A DNA stretch of 64,000 nucleotides from JAAYRQ01 sp035647235 (GTDB taxonomy: Bacteria; Bacillota; Syntrophomonadia; Syntrophomonadales; Syntrophomonadaceae): contig CAZEPV010000007.1 of NCBI GenBank assembly GCA_964514235.1, positions 1 through 64,000 on the forward strand, given 5' to 3'. Position 1 is the stretch's first letter. Each line of letters begins with the position of its first letter. Shown piece by piece: positions 16,116 to 25,841 of the stretch. A program made the translations under genes and the position numbers. The notes beneath the pieces are model-generated. The model saw nothing but the letters and a program-made list of their open reading frames with translations. It was not told where the DNA came from and did not search any database.

Positions 16116-18749
16116 TTATTCTTTTTCAATTTCGTAGACTACTTTATCAATATAGTAAATATTTACCCAGTCATTTTCCCTTAGATTATTGAAAGTATAG
16201 CTTTGGTTATCCTTGTGGATATAGATGGGACTAGCTATATCGTATATTACGTAACTATATCCTTGATTTCTAGTAATGTATAGTTTGCTATTGTTTTGTT
16301 CGGTATCTACATATTGGGTCCTTAATTTGTTCATTATCTCGATATGAGTCTCTCTATCTGCGGTTTCCCTAACCTTAACCCTATCTCCGATATCTAGTAC
16401 ACTAATATTATTATAGGATTTATCATTTTTGCTTATAGTTAAGTCGGAAGCTATTCTAACTTTAGTAATTTTTCCATCGAAACCGGCAATAGTCATAGTA
16501 CGGTCTGTCCAGTTTACAGATAGGACTTCACCAGCAGTAGCAGGGATAAGTTCAATCTTTTCGACTTCGTAACCCTTGTAAGTAACCCTGACTACATCCC
16601 CAGCTTTAAAGTCTGCCATGCTTGGTCTTGAAACACCTGGTATGATAATTTCGGGTTTGTCATCATCTTCGACATATCTGCTTTTATCTTTTTGGTCCTT
16701 TACCCGTATGTAATCACTACCAGAACTAGTTACTTCATACACAAAGGTATTTTCCACATATATTTCGGTTATTATATTATCTTTATTAGTCTTAACTTCT
16801 ACAAGATCATTTCTATCCAGATCCTTAAACTTGGCCCGCACATCCTTTTCCATATAAATGTCAACATTTTTATCCACCTGATAAGTCATGGAGCCCTCAT
16901 CTGTTTTCAAGGAAAGCAGGTTGCGATCCAGGTTAATTGCTATGACAATTCCTTCGACAGTATTTTTAGTAGTTAAATAGATTACTTTATTATCTAGTAA
17001 TTCAATTTCTACCTTCATCCCTCGGGTAATAGTGCCACTATTCTTACCTTCTCCAATATCATAATCAAAGTATTTGCTAATCTCGAAGGTATGTAATTTT
17101 TCATTACTAGTTTCTATGACTAGGGTAGTCATATCTTTATCGATGGCCACTATATTACCTTTTAGCTTGTCTTCATAAGAACGGTTAGTTACTTTGATGC
17201 CTACAATGACACCATCTTCTACATCTAAGGTAACATTATCATCCACAAGTATATCGGTTATGCTGGCTATATCTAAGCCCGCTATTTCTAACTTAGGATT
17301 CGGGGCTACTTCAAAAGTTTCGAATAAGCCATCTTCCTTTTTAATTACTAATACTTCCTTATTATTCATAACCACTATACCTGACAAGGTTAATTCCTGC
17401 TTAGATTTTAAAAGGGTGATTTTGTTGACTACGTTGTGGTCGGTCTGTATTTTAACTTCATCACCAGCTTGTAAATCGTCTATGGTTGCAAAACGTACTT
17501 TTTCTATTTCGATTTCTACTAAATCACTGTATTGGAAGGTGGAAAAAGTATCCTGGCTTTTTAAAATTAGTAAATTATTATTGCTATCAATCTCGTAAAT
17601 TACGCCAGAATCCTTAATCTGTCCCGACAGAGTCTGTAAAATAAAGGAATTGACGAAACCTTGGGCATCCAGTGAAATAGCCACCTCAGTATTTACAGGT
17701 ACTTGTTCTAAAGGATAGATTTTACCATTAGAATCAAGACATTGTACCCCAGTAGCTAAATGTTTGGTATGGATGTTTCCTTCTTCATCCTTTACGATAA
17801 TTACACTTTGCTCGGCTAAAACTTTTATTAAAGTACCCGTAATAGTCGCTGTTGCAGGTGGGGCTTTACTTTCGGTCAGTACTTCTAAATATTTTATATT
17901 ATAATTAGCTGCGACGAGGAGGACTTCTTGCCCTGCTATTAAATTACCAGCGGAGGTTGGCTTATTATTGCCATCATAAATAATTGAATCGCTAGTAACT
18001 GCATAACTACTGGTTATCCCATTTACGGTTATATTTACACTGGAGCTGGAACTATTTAATATTTTACCTTTATTGGTATGGCTTAAGTCGAGGTAGCTTT
18101 CGCTACGTCCTAATAAAACGGCAGTTTGAGCCCTGGTCACAATTTCGTTTGGTTTGAATGACCCATCAGGAAAACCTGAGATTAAATCATACTTTATGGC
18201 AGTATTTATGTAACCTTTAGCCCAAGTAGGTGCATCATGGGCATCTGTAAAAGGAGAAGGTTCGCTGGCATTTAGGGCTGCATCCGCACCTTTGTCTATC
18301 ATCCGCACCATAAGCCTAGTCATCCAGGCCCGATTGGCTAAATTATCAGCTACAAAGGCATTTTCTGATGTTACTATTAAGCCTGCATCAATGGCAAAAA
18401 GGAGTTCTTTTTTAGCTTGCCTTTCGGCCCATTCTGGTACTGGGAAAGGTAGGGAACGGCTAGTATCTATATTAACTAACTTAGCCCCAGGTTCCATATT
18501 GCGTACCGCCATTAAAACGGCTTCTAGCTGAGTTACAGCATGGTCGGGTTTAAATGTACCGTCAGGGTAACCCGCTACAACATCACGCAAATTCATTTTC
18601 ACTACATATTGGTAGTGCCAATCCCCAGATTTGACGTCTGCATAAGGGTTAGCATTCGCGTATGCAGGCATACTGAGGCTAAAGATCATAGTGAAAACAA
18701 AGAATATCAAGGTTAAAAACGAAATGGGCTTATAAAATTTTCTCTTCAA
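16116..18749 (-). CDS. Secreted S-layer homology (SLH) domain surface protein
   Basis: Large exported protein attached to the wall through SLH domains. A signal peptide (about 1-31, ending PAYANA) is followed by three SLH domains near residues 36-85, 95-150 and 160-210, with NPYADVKSGDWHYQYV, AGYPDGTFKPDHAVT and SGFPDGSFKPNEIVTRAQ as landmarks. The remaining roughly 650 residues are predicted beta-rich tandem units of about 65-75 residues, each with a pattern like GxVxxI...LxL...G...Y......GDxVxV......I..I. I set the start at TTG 18749 because AAGGAG lies nine bases before it; a GTG six codons upstream overlaps that site. 877 residues. Architecture is firm, function unknown; it may be an S-layer component. 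Confidence 0.85.
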   Translation of the reverse strand: MKRKFYKPISFLTLIFFVFTMIFSLSMPAYANANPYADVKSGDWHYQYVVKMNLRDVVAGYPDGTFKPDHAVTQLEAVLMAVRNMEPGAKLVNIDTSRSLPFPVPEWAERQAKKELLFAIDAGLIVTSENAFVADNLANRAWMTRLMVRMIDKGADAALNASEPSPFTDAHDAPTWAKGYINTAIKYDLISGFPDGSFKPNEIVTRAQTAVLLGRSESYLDLSHTNKGKILNSSSSSVNITVNGITSSYAVTSDSIIYDGNNKPTSAGNLIAGQEVLLVAANYNIKYLEVLTESKAPPATATITGTLIKVLAEQSVIIVKDEEGNIHTKHLATGVQCLDSNGKIYPLEQVPVNTEVAISLDAQGFVNSFILQTLSGQIKDSGVIYEIDSNNNLLILKSQDTFSTFQYSDLVEIEIEKVRFATIDDLQAGDEVKIQTDHNVVNKITLLKSKQELTLSGIVVMNNKEVLVIKKEDGLFETFEVAPNPKLEIAGLDIASITDILVDDNVTLDVEDGVIVGIKVTNRSYEDKLKGNIVAIDKDMTTLVIETSNEKLHTFEISKYFDYDIGEGKNSGTITRGMKVEIELLDNKVIYLTTKNTVEGIVIAINLDRNLLSLKTDEGSMTYQVDKNVDIYMEKDVRAKFKDLDRNDLVEVKTNKDNIITEIYVENTFVYEVTSSGSDYIRVKDQKDKSRYVEDDDKPEIIIPGVSRPSMADFKAGDVVRVTYKGYEVEKIELIPATAGEVLSVNWTDRTMTIAGFDGKITKVRIASDLTISKNDKSYNNISVLDIGDRVKVRETADRETHIEIMNKLRTQYVDTEQNNSKLYITRNQGYSYVIYDIASPIYIHKDNQSYTFNNLRENDWVNIYYIDKVVYEIEKE

Positions 18750-18924
18750 GACAAACCGCTCCTTCACAAACTTATATTAAAAATTATGTAAACAAATTTA
18801 TGGGCTACTAATAATCTTTATTTTCGACAATAGTATGGGGTTTCCTGCCCACAGGGGAAATTTTTATACATATTTCCTTATTTATTAATTACGAGAATTA
18901 TTTATAAAACTTACAAAAAGAAAA

Positions 18925-18944
18925 GGGAGAGCCTAAGCTCCCCC
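18925..18944 (-). terminator. Intrinsic terminator of the cyclophilin gene
   Basis: GGGAGAGC (18925-18932) and GCTCCCCC (18937-18944) pair with one mismatch around a CTAA loop. Read on the minus strand the stem is followed by TTTTCTTTTTG, directly downstream of the cyclophilin stop. Confidence 0.8.
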
Positions 18945-18960
18945 ACAAAAGGATTTTATA

Positions 18961-19482
18961 TTATATTTTTTTCGGTTCGGGGTAGTCTATACCAAAAGTA
19001 TCTACGATTACCGATTTTATAACTTGGTCAACTAAGGGTTTATCCCGAAAATTAGTATCCACGCTAACTATTTTATCTACATTTTCCTGCCCTTCGATTA
19101 CCCTCCCAAAACCTGCGTAATCCCCATCAAGGTGGGGGGCTCTTGCAACCATAATGAAAAATTGGGAACCAGCGGAATCGGGTACAGCAGTCCTAGCCAT
19201 AGATAAAACACCTTTTTCATGTAATAAATCATTGGTAAAGTTATTACTAGAAAATTCCCCTTTAATGGAGTAGCCAGGCCCACCAGTTCCCGTACCTTCG
19301 GGACAGCCAGCCTGCACCATAAAGCCAGGAATAACTCGGTGGAAGACAATCCCATCGTAATAACCTTTTTGAATTAGGGAAATAAAATTGTGGACTGTAT
19401 TAGGGGCAATATCGGGGTATAATTCGGCTTTAATTATATCGCCATTTTCCATTTCGAAAGTAACTAGAGGATTTTTGCTCAT
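18961..19482 (-). CDS. ppiB: Peptidyl-prolyl cis-trans isomerase, cyclophilin type
   Basis: Cyclophilin that speeds proline isomerisation during protein folding. The active-site run is unmistakable: IVFHRVIPGFMVQAGCPEG, then KGEFSSN, LSMARTAVPDSAGSQFFI and FGRVIEGQENVDKI. It has no signal peptide, so it acts in the cytoplasm. I chose ATG 19482 because AAGGG lies nine bases before it; another ATG three codons upstream is too close to that site. 173 residues. It is transcribed alone with a terminator immediately downstream. Confidence 0.95.
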   Translation of the reverse strand: MSKNPLVTFEMENGDIIKAELYPDIAPNTVHNFISLIQKGYYDGIVFHRVIPGFMVQAGCPEGTGTGGPGYSIKGEFSSNNFTNDLLHEKGVLSMARTAVPDSAGSQFFIMVARAPHLDGDYAGFGRVIEGQENVDKIVSVDTNFRDKPLVDQVIKSVIVDTFGIDYPEPKKI

Positions 19483-19554
19483 TAAAAACATCCCTTCTTT
19501 TTATAATATATTTAGCTTATACAGCTTAATTATTAATATGTTAAAAGATGGCAC

Positions 19555-20274
19555 TCAAATGCTGAACCAGGTATCCCCACCGAAAATCAGGCAAAGCACA
19601 GTTAAGGTGAAACAAATAAAAATAATTAGGGTTAAGGTGCCCACAGCTTTTTTAAAACTAATATGGGGAAATATGTGTTCACTTACTATATTTTGGCTAA
19701 ATAAATGGAATCTTAAGTGTCTAAGTGTGCCATGGTAGAAAATCCTTAATAATATATAAGTCCCAATTAGAAATAGCAAGCCAAAGGCTATTAATCCAAT
19801 TGCTAAGAAGAAAGTAGCTATAGATACTACAGTACTTTCATAAAAGAAGATAGGTACCTTTACAGAAAGGAAAGCAAAGGGTTTTACGAACTGACCTATT
19901 AACAAAGAAATAGCTGCTATTAAAGCTGCGAAGCTCATACCTACTAGAGCTATATAAGCTCCTGCAATGCCTAACAAGGGAAAAATAAGTAATGCAAAAT
20001 TAGAAATACCTAAACGCATAGTAGCTACAACAACTTTCAAAAAGTTAGGCGTAGTTAAATTACGTTGGGCAGTTTCTAATAAATACTCGGCAACATGATA
20101 ATTGGCGATGGATTTGGGGACACCTATTTGGGTTACTATTTCCTTTTCGTTTTGGCCTTCCGCAATAGCTGCACTTATTAATTCATCATAATGATTAATA
20201 ACATTTTCCCTTATATCTGGGGGCAGTCCCTGTAATAGCCCAGCCAAGTTTTGCAGAAAATCCGATTTATTCAT
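19555..20274 (-). CDS. DUF1700-family membrane protein
   Basis: The N-terminal 80 residues form a helical DUF1700/HAAS-type domain (DFLQNLAGLLQGLPPDIRE, NHYDELISAAIAEGQ, IVTQIGVPKSIA), found in proteins often paired with PadR regulators. The rest holds four or so membrane helices. ATG 20274 is preceded by AGAGGTG at good spacing; the GTG four codons upstream is inside that site. 239 residues. No PadR regulator lies next to it. Function unknown; membrane location is clear. Confidence 0.8.
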   Translation of the reverse strand: MNKSDFLQNLAGLLQGLPPDIRENVINHYDELISAAIAEGQNEKEIVTQIGVPKSIANYHVAEYLLETAQRNLTTPNFLKVVVATMRLGISNFALLIFPLLGIAGAYIALVGMSFAALIAAISLLIGQFVKPFAFLSVKVPIFFYESTVVSIATFFLAIGLIAFGLLFLIGTYILLRIFYHGTLRHLRFHLFSQNIVSEHIFPHISFKKAVGTLTLIIFICFTLTVLCLIFGGDTWFSI

Positions 20275-20393
20275 GAATAAAAACACCTCTTTGCATACTT
20301 TTAAATCCCTTTTAATTGATTGTAAAGTAAATTGGGCATTAAAAAAAGGTGTTATTGGATTTATTTTGACTTATTGACCCTAAATTTCATTAA

Positions 20394-21086
20394 CTACATT
20401 AGCCAATGTACGAAAATTGGTGCTAATAAAACTGTAGCCAAGCCAGCCAGCCCTATGGCTAATCCAGCCATGGCCCCTTCGGTTTCGCCTAATTCAAGGG
20501 CTCTTGAGGTTCCCATAGCATGGGCAGAAGTCCCTAAAGCTAAACCAATCGCCATGGGATTTTTTATGCCTAACCAACGGCAGGTAAAGGAAGCTACTAT
20601 GGCTCCTAATAAACCAGTGAAAACTATACTTGCCACTGTAATAGCAGGATCCCCCCCTAATTGCTTACTAAGCTCAATCCCAATAGGATTAGTAATGGAT
20701 TTGGGGATTAATGTAACTATCAAGGCGGGTGATAAATTAAGCATTTGCCCGATTAAAATAACACTCACAATTGCTATTGTAGAGCCAGTGATTACGCTTA
20801 CTAAAATGGGGATATAGTGTTTTTTCAGGGTTTTTATTTCATTATATAATGGTATAGCTAGAACTACCGTGGCGGGGCCTAAAAAGAAGGTAATTAAATC
20901 CCCACCAATCATATAGGAGCCTAGTGGAATATTAAATATCAATAAAATAGGTATTATTAGTAGGACACTAATAATAAAAGGATGCAAAAGCATGAAATTT
21001 ATTCTACGGAAAATTAGTATACCTATTTGAAAGGTAAAGACAGATAAAATAATGCCCAGTATAGGGCTATTAAGCAATAATTCCAT
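20394..21086 (-). CDS. lrgB: LrgB/CidB family membrane protein
   Basis: Polytopic membrane protein of the CidB/LrgB family, partner of LrgA. Family landmarks are FFLGPATVVLAIPLY, LIPKSITNPIGIELS, and the C-terminal GTSAHAMGTSRALELGETEG. 230 residues, as expected. Its ATG directly abuts the lrgA stop (TAAATG), so the pair is translationally coupled. Known roles of Lrg/Cid proteins include control of murein hydrolase activity and, in some bacteria, pyruvate or glycolate transport; which applies here cannot be read from the sequence. Confidence 0.93.
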   Translation of the reverse strand: MELLLNSPILGIILSVFTFQIGILIFRRINFMLLHPFIISVLLIIPILLIFNIPLGSYMIGGDLITFFLGPATVVLAIPLYNEIKTLKKHYIPILVSVITGSTIAIVSVILIGQMLNLSPALIVTLIPKSITNPIGIELSKQLGGDPAITVASIVFTGLLGAIVASFTCRWLGIKNPMAIGLALGTSAHAMGTSRALELGETEGAMAGLAIGLAGLATVLLAPIFVHWLM

Positions 21087-21437
21087 TTACTTTCCCCTCT
21101 CCCGAGCTAAAAATTGTGCAGTTAAGCCAGTTACTCCAATTACTAAAACAGTTGTAACAAAAACTATAAGTAATATTTGCCACCAGTTTCCTCGTAGGAC
21201 CCCAGTTACACTCAAAAGACCTACTCCATAAGGGACGAAGAAAAAGGCCAGGTTGCCCAAGAGGAAATCGCTTATTTCTTTTAATTGTTCTGTTTTAATT
21301 AGCTTAAAACTCAGGAGAAAGAATAGAAAGACCATACCCAGAACATTTCCGGGGATAGGAAGGTGCCAAGTTTGGGAAATTAGCTCACCTATTAACCACA
21401 GGCTCAATAGAAAACTTAGCTGCAATAAAATCTTCAT
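21087..21437 (-). CDS. lrgA: LrgA/CidA family holin-like membrane protein
   Basis: Small holin-like protein with four predicted helices. Family signatures are LIGELISQTWHLPIPGNVLG and LAFFFVPYGVGLL. ATG 21437 has GGAG eight bases upstream; the GTG three codons earlier overlaps this site, so the shorter 116-residue form is preferred. First gene of the lrgAB pair and divergent from the HD-domain gene at 21615. No LytSR regulator is visible nearby. Confidence 0.92.
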   Translation of the reverse strand: MKILLQLSFLLSLWLIGELISQTWHLPIPGNVLGMVFLFFLLSFKLIKTEQLKEISDFLLGNLAFFFVPYGVGLLSVTGVLRGNWWQILLIVFVTTVLVIGVTGLTAQFLARERGK

Positions 21438-21614
21438 ACAAATCACTCCAAATATTTCTAGATCGATATAAATTGTTTAGTATAAGTATTAGGCTGTTTT
21501 TATATTTTACGCTAAAAAAGCAACTTATTGTAGTATGTTTATTTAACTAGGGGTAGGAAAATTAATATTTAGCTAGAAGTTTAAAGTAATGACAAAATAA
21601 GGATGGTTAAAATT

Positions 21615-22742
21615 ATGGGCTACAAATCAACATTGAAAATAGGTTTTTTGTTTACCGCTATTCTAACTCCTTTGTTGATTAGCGATTTGTTGCATCCTTT
21701 GATGGTGGCGGTGGTGGTTTTCTGTGGGGGCATAGTCCTTACTTATTTCATAGCTGTAGATTATGTTAAGGAACAAAAAATACAAGAGATGGCTTTAATG
21801 ATTAAAAGCTTAGAAAACATCAGCAAAATAAGGACCAAGACTGAAATAATGCAAACCTTGGCTTTATGGGGAAGAGCCTTAGTTGCAGGAACTGAATATT
21901 ATACAGTCTTTAAGGATGAGCTTATAGAAGATAAATGGGAAAAATTAATTAATACCTATCAAGATGAAAGTGAGGCTTTAATTATAGAGGATAAAGCCTT
22001 AATACCCCCCGAGCTTACTGCGGTATTATTCTTTCCTTTAATAATTAATGAAAAGCTAGCAGCTTATTTAATTTTAGCTAGTGATGAAGCGGATAGAATA
22101 AAACCCTACCATATAAAACTGCTGGAACCCCTAGTAAAAATGGCGGTAAATATAATGGCCAATGAAGAAAGCCAAGATTCTGAAAGGTTATGGGAGCGGG
22201 AAATTCTCCATATTGCCAATAGGGCTAGGGAAGCATATAGCCCTAATATGATAGGACATGGGGAAAGGGTGGCTAAACTAGCTATAAAAATTGCTAGGGT
22301 CTTAGGCCTAAATACTAGGGAACTACAAGAGCTAGAATATGCAGCCCTCTTACATGATATAGGGCAAATTGAGATTCTCTATGCCAGCCTTAATGTGGGC
22401 GATCCCGATGACCAAGCAGTGACTTGGGATTATACTGACCATCCACGCTTGGGAGCTGAGCTATTTCCCGCTAATGATGATTATATGGAAATAAGAAGGG
22501 CTATTTTATATCACCATGAACATTATGATGGTAGTGGTTATCCCGAAGGCCTAAGCTATACCGATATACCTTTGGCCGCCCGAATTATCGCCGTGGCTGA
22601 CGCTTACGATGTTCTGACTAATTTAGCAGATGCCGAAGGAAAAGAGACTCATGCAGAGGCCCTAAAACTAATCAAAGGCCAGATAACTTCTAAGTTTGAC
22701 CCCTTGGTAGTGGTAGCCTTGGAGGAAGTGGAGGAAATTTAA
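21615..22742 (+). CDS. Membrane-anchored HD-GYP-like phosphohydrolase
   Basis: Two N-terminal membrane helices (about 8-50) are followed by a GAF-like region (about 65-185) and an HD domain (about 195-375). The catalytic landmarks are GHGERVAKLAIKIA, LLHDIGQIE, and HHEHYDGSGYPEGL with ADAYDVL; the GYP tract places it with HD-GYP proteins, known to hydrolyse cyclic di-GMP. The residue after HDIG is Gln rather than the usual Lys, which could alter activity. ATG 21615 is preferred over ATG 21603 because AAGGATGG spaces properly to it. It lies just upstream of a large surface-protein region, so a regulatory link through cyclic di-GMP is conceivable but unproven. Confidence 0.82.
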   Translation: MGYKSTLKIGFLFTAILTPLLISDLLHPLMVAVVVFCGGIVLTYFIAVDYVKEQKIQEMALMIKSLENISKIRTKTEIMQTLALWGRALVAGTEYYTVFKDELIEDKWEKLINTYQDESEALIIEDKALIPPELTAVLFFPLIINEKLAAYLILASDEADRIKPYHIKLLEPLVKMAVNIMANEESQDSERLWEREILHIANRAREAYSPNMIGHGERVAKLAIKIARVLGLNTRELQELEYAALLHDIGQIEILYASLNVGDPDDQAVTWDYTDHPRLGAELFPANDDYMEIRRAILYHHEHYDGSGYPEGLSYTDIPLAARIIAVADAYDVLTNLADAEGKETHAEALKLIKGQITSKFDPLVVVALEEVEEI

Positions 22743-22832
22743 AGTTAAAGCAAAATATTAGCTTCACCGATATTTATTAATAGCTATTGATTAATCGGAT
22801 TTAATAATTCATATATGCTAGGAGAATAGTTA

Positions 22833-25631
22833 ATGTATAGGAATAAATTTATATCATTATTATTAATATTTGCTTTATCCATGCCTTTTTTAACCCTACC
22901 TGTGGAGCCAGCAGGGGCTAGTGACTATTTGGAGGAAATATGGGGAAGCGCCTATAAGTTCGAGGGTGATGAAATCCCTATAGCTGATTTATCTGATTTA
23001 GCAGATATAGATTTCAACCAAATAAAAATGAACCATCTTGGGGAACTTGTAGTTCCTTATGCTGATAAAATAGGTCAGCAAAATGTAGCGACAAGTGTTT
23101 ATTATAAAGATGGAGCAGAAGTAAGTAAAGCAGTTTATGGTGAAATAGGAATAAAGCTGCCGAGGATTATTTCAGGTGAAGGTGGCTTTATAATAATCAA
23201 GAGAAATGGAAACTTAATAGAAAGCCCAGCAGTAGAAACTTTATGGCTTCCACTGATAGGGGATACTACTAAGCCCCACCATCATAAGGACAACCCTCTG
23301 CAGAAGGTTTCGGTGGCCTGGAAAACTGAGTATGATTGGGTAAAGCTAGATATAGTGCCCAGATCTTCAGCTGATATGGATCTATCGAATAGTTCAACCA
23401 TGAATAATTTAAGACTTAATCCGAGAATGTATAACCCAACTACCAAGGTCTTGTATAGTGATATCGGTAAATCAGAAGGTCAGCTTAGAATGGCAGATGG
23501 GGCTCCCTTGAAAATCGACTCGACTAAATTCATAGTGCCAAGTAACAATCTGCTTACTATTAATTATGCGGACAGTTTAGCTACCGTCCAAGATACATGC
23601 TATGCAGAATACGGAATCATCATCTTATCCCCTGAAGGTGCTGGGGAAATAAAGAATGTAATCATTAAAGCCGAAGAAAAGGAAGCGTATTATACTACAA
23701 GCAGGTATGGTGGGATTCCTGTGCCTTTATTAAGCGATAGGACTATACCCTATAATGCGGCCACTAATCCCATATATAAGGAAATAGAAATAGCTTGGCA
23801 ATTTGCGGGTGAAGATACTTGGGAAAGTGCTCTTATAAAATTTGTTTCCAAGACAGATGACTTTTTCAAAGGGGCCAAAACTTATACGGCTTCATTAAAA
23901 TTACATCCTTCATTATATGATCCCGATAGCAAAATAATATATAGCGATGCCAGCCAGGAATCGGGGGAGCTTAAAGCCCAAGATGGCACAAGCATTACCA
24001 GGGATAATTTAATAAGTCAAAGTGGTGGTATAATAACGGTTAATTATGCGGATACCTTTGTTACGGTTACACAAGAAGTATATGGGCAGGATACAAGTGG
24101 CCATCTTCTTTTACAATTGCCTGAAAATATCGCAGATACAGATCCACGCTTTATTATGCAAGTGGGTGACTTGGAGCCTGAGTTAATCACTATTGCAGGA
24201 GACTTTTTAGCAGTACCTCTTTTAGATAAGGCAAGAAATTTACAGGATGCAGTTATCGCTTGGCGGAGTAAAACCGAGGGCTGGTTTAAAGTGACCATAA
24301 AACCCCAGAAGGAATATAAGAAACCCCAAGTAATCAGTGTACATCCTACAGGGGAAATAGTAGATGAAAGCGCCTTTAGCCCCGAAACTATTAATGGCAA
24401 GAGAGCTTATTTTTTAAAGGTAGTTTTCGCTGATGCTGATACAGAAAAGCTCATTTATGATGATATGCTAATAAGCAAAATACATGGGGTAGATGTATTT
24501 GCCGTAGGTGGCAGTAGGCAATCTATGCTTGATTATGATTTGCTGGAATATGCAAGTAAGTTGACTGGGGATGAAAGAGGACAATTTATAGAAAAGTACC
24601 TATTTAGAAAAGAAGAAGGCAGGGCTACCCTATATATTCCAGTTAGAAAGCTACTAGCCCAAGCTGATTATAAGGTCGAAATACCTAGCGGTTTAGTGGG
24701 CTATCGTACGGGTGTGGGCAATGATTTAATAACTTGGAATTTCGGTACGATTGGTTCTCCGCAGGTGACCGACATTTCCTTAGGCAGTATCGGGGAGGAC
24801 TATGATGTCAGGGAACCCATCCATATTTACGGAAATTATTTTACAGGAGATAATATCAAGGTAAAATTTAACGATATCGAGGCTTACCGTCTTAATGTGC
24901 GGGAGGAAGAAGGCAAATCATACCTAGAAGTCTATCTACCTAGAGGCAGAGACCGTCTCAAGCCTGGCTTGTATAATATTCTAGTTATAAAAAATAATAA
25001 TGAAATATACAGCCAGACACTTTATGGTAGTTTTAGCGTTATAAGAGCTGCATCAATGCCCATGCCAGAAGATGGGGTAAGGGTAAAAGGTGAGCATAGG
25101 GTAGGGGATGTAATCGAGGCAGTTAAAAGGAGTAGTGATACATTAGTCATAAGTTCGAGGTCTGATAAGGGCTATATGAACTTAAACCTAGATGAACTAA
25201 TGGGGGAAAATGTCTTAGTTAGGAAGGTCAAATTCCCTAATAACTGGCGGACTACCACTTGGCTTTATACTAGTTCCAAATGGGCTAATGTAGCCCTTTA
25301 CAAATTACGCCCCAGCCCGCATAGCTACAATATAGATGATGTGGAGCTTAGGTTAGGCCGCGCAGAACCTAACCTCATCCCTACTCTGAAAAGGAGTATG
25401 ATTAACACGAAAATCTTGTCCGAATTTATAGAGGTCGGCGGCGAAAACATAGAATTTGAACGCATCGAGCTAGAAATCCCCTATGCAAATAGTGATGGCC
25501 AGCATATTAGAGTACTCAGATATGATGAAAGCTATAGACAATGGTTCGAACAACCATTTAGCAAAGACCTACTAAACGCCCAAGTAAACTTCACCTCTAA
25601 TAAAGCTGGTGTATTTGTAGTTGTGGAGTAG
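22833..25631 (+). CDS. Large secreted protein with internal repeats, function unknown
   Basis: 932 residues with a signal peptide ending near EPAGAS (residue 30) and no SLH or LPXTG anchor. Three related units of roughly 155-160 residues are visible. Each has NYAD...V followed by an aromatic-rich strand and a PLL/PLI segment, then AW and LxLxPxxYxPxxKxxYSD. The repeated anchors are LTINYADSLATV (about 241) and ITVNYADTFVTV (about 401), VYGEIGIKLP (about 101) and CYAEYGIIILSP (about 256), and NPRMYNPTTKVLYSD against HPSLYDPDSKIIYSD. A later stretch (about 645-730) resembles one IPT/TIG module. The end, RYDESYRQWFEQ...AGVFVVV, matches the closing module of the giant protein at 28938. AGGAGA precedes ATG 22833. 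Not recognised as any named family. Confidence 0.75.
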   Translation: MYRNKFISLLLIFALSMPFLTLPVEPAGASDYLEEIWGSAYKFEGDEIPIADLSDLADIDFNQIKMNHLGELVVPYADKIGQQNVATSVYYKDGAEVSKAVYGEIGIKLPRIISGEGGFIIIKRNGNLIESPAVETLWLPLIGDTTKPHHHKDNPLQKVSVAWKTEYDWVKLDIVPRSSADMDLSNSSTMNNLRLNPRMYNPTTKVLYSDIGKSEGQLRMADGAPLKIDSTKFIVPSNNLLTINYADSLATVQDTCYAEYGIIILSPEGAGEIKNVIIKAEEKEAYYTTSRYGGIPVPLLSDRTIPYNAATNPIYKEIEIAWQFAGEDTWESALIKFVSKTDDFFKGAKTYTASLKLHPSLYDPDSKIIYSDASQESGELKAQDGTSITRDNLISQSGGIITVNYADTFVTVTQEVYGQDTSGHLLLQLPENIADTDPRFIMQVGDLEPELITIAGDFLAVPLLDKARNLQDAVIAWRSKTEGWFKVTIKPQKEYKKPQVISVHPTGEIVDESAFSPETINGKRAYFLKVVFADADTEKLIYDDMLISKIHGVDVFAVGGSRQSMLDYDLLEYASKLTGDERGQFIEKYLFRKEEGRATLYIPVRKLLAQADYKVEIPSGLVGYRTGVGNDLITWNFGTIGSPQVTDISLGSIGEDYDVREPIHIYGNYFTGDNIKVKFNDIEAYRLNVREEEGKSYLEVYLPRGRDRLKPGLYNILVIKNNNEIYSQTLYGSFSVIRAASMPMPEDGVRVKGEHRVGDVIEAVKRSSDTLVISSRSDKGYMNLNLDELMGENVLVRKVKFPNNWRTTTWLYTSSKWANVALYKLRPSPHSYNIDDVELRLGRAEPNLIPTLKRSMINTKILSEFIEVGGENIEFERIELEIPYANSDGQHIRVLRYDESYRQWFEQPFSKDLLNAQVNFTSNKAGVFVVVE

Positions 25632-25640
25632 ATAAGCCAT

Positions 25641-25669
25641 GCCCCAGGTAACTTAGGGGCTATTTTTTT
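25641..25669 (+). terminator. Intrinsic terminator after the 932-aa protein gene
   Basis: GCCCC (25641-25645) pairs with GGGGC (25656-25660), followed by TATTTTTTT. It lies ten bases after the stop codon at 25631. Confidence 0.8.
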
Positions 25670-25841
25670 GGATAAAATTGATTGGGAATTTCGATTATTT
25701 ATCCCTTGGGGCAGGATTTAATTTTTCCTTTAGGGAATTTAAAAAATACTAATTAATTATTCTGGTCAGGGAGGGATAATATTTTATAAGGAAAAGTAAT
25801 CTTTAGGGAAAAGAATGAAAATTATTATAAGGGGGACTTAC

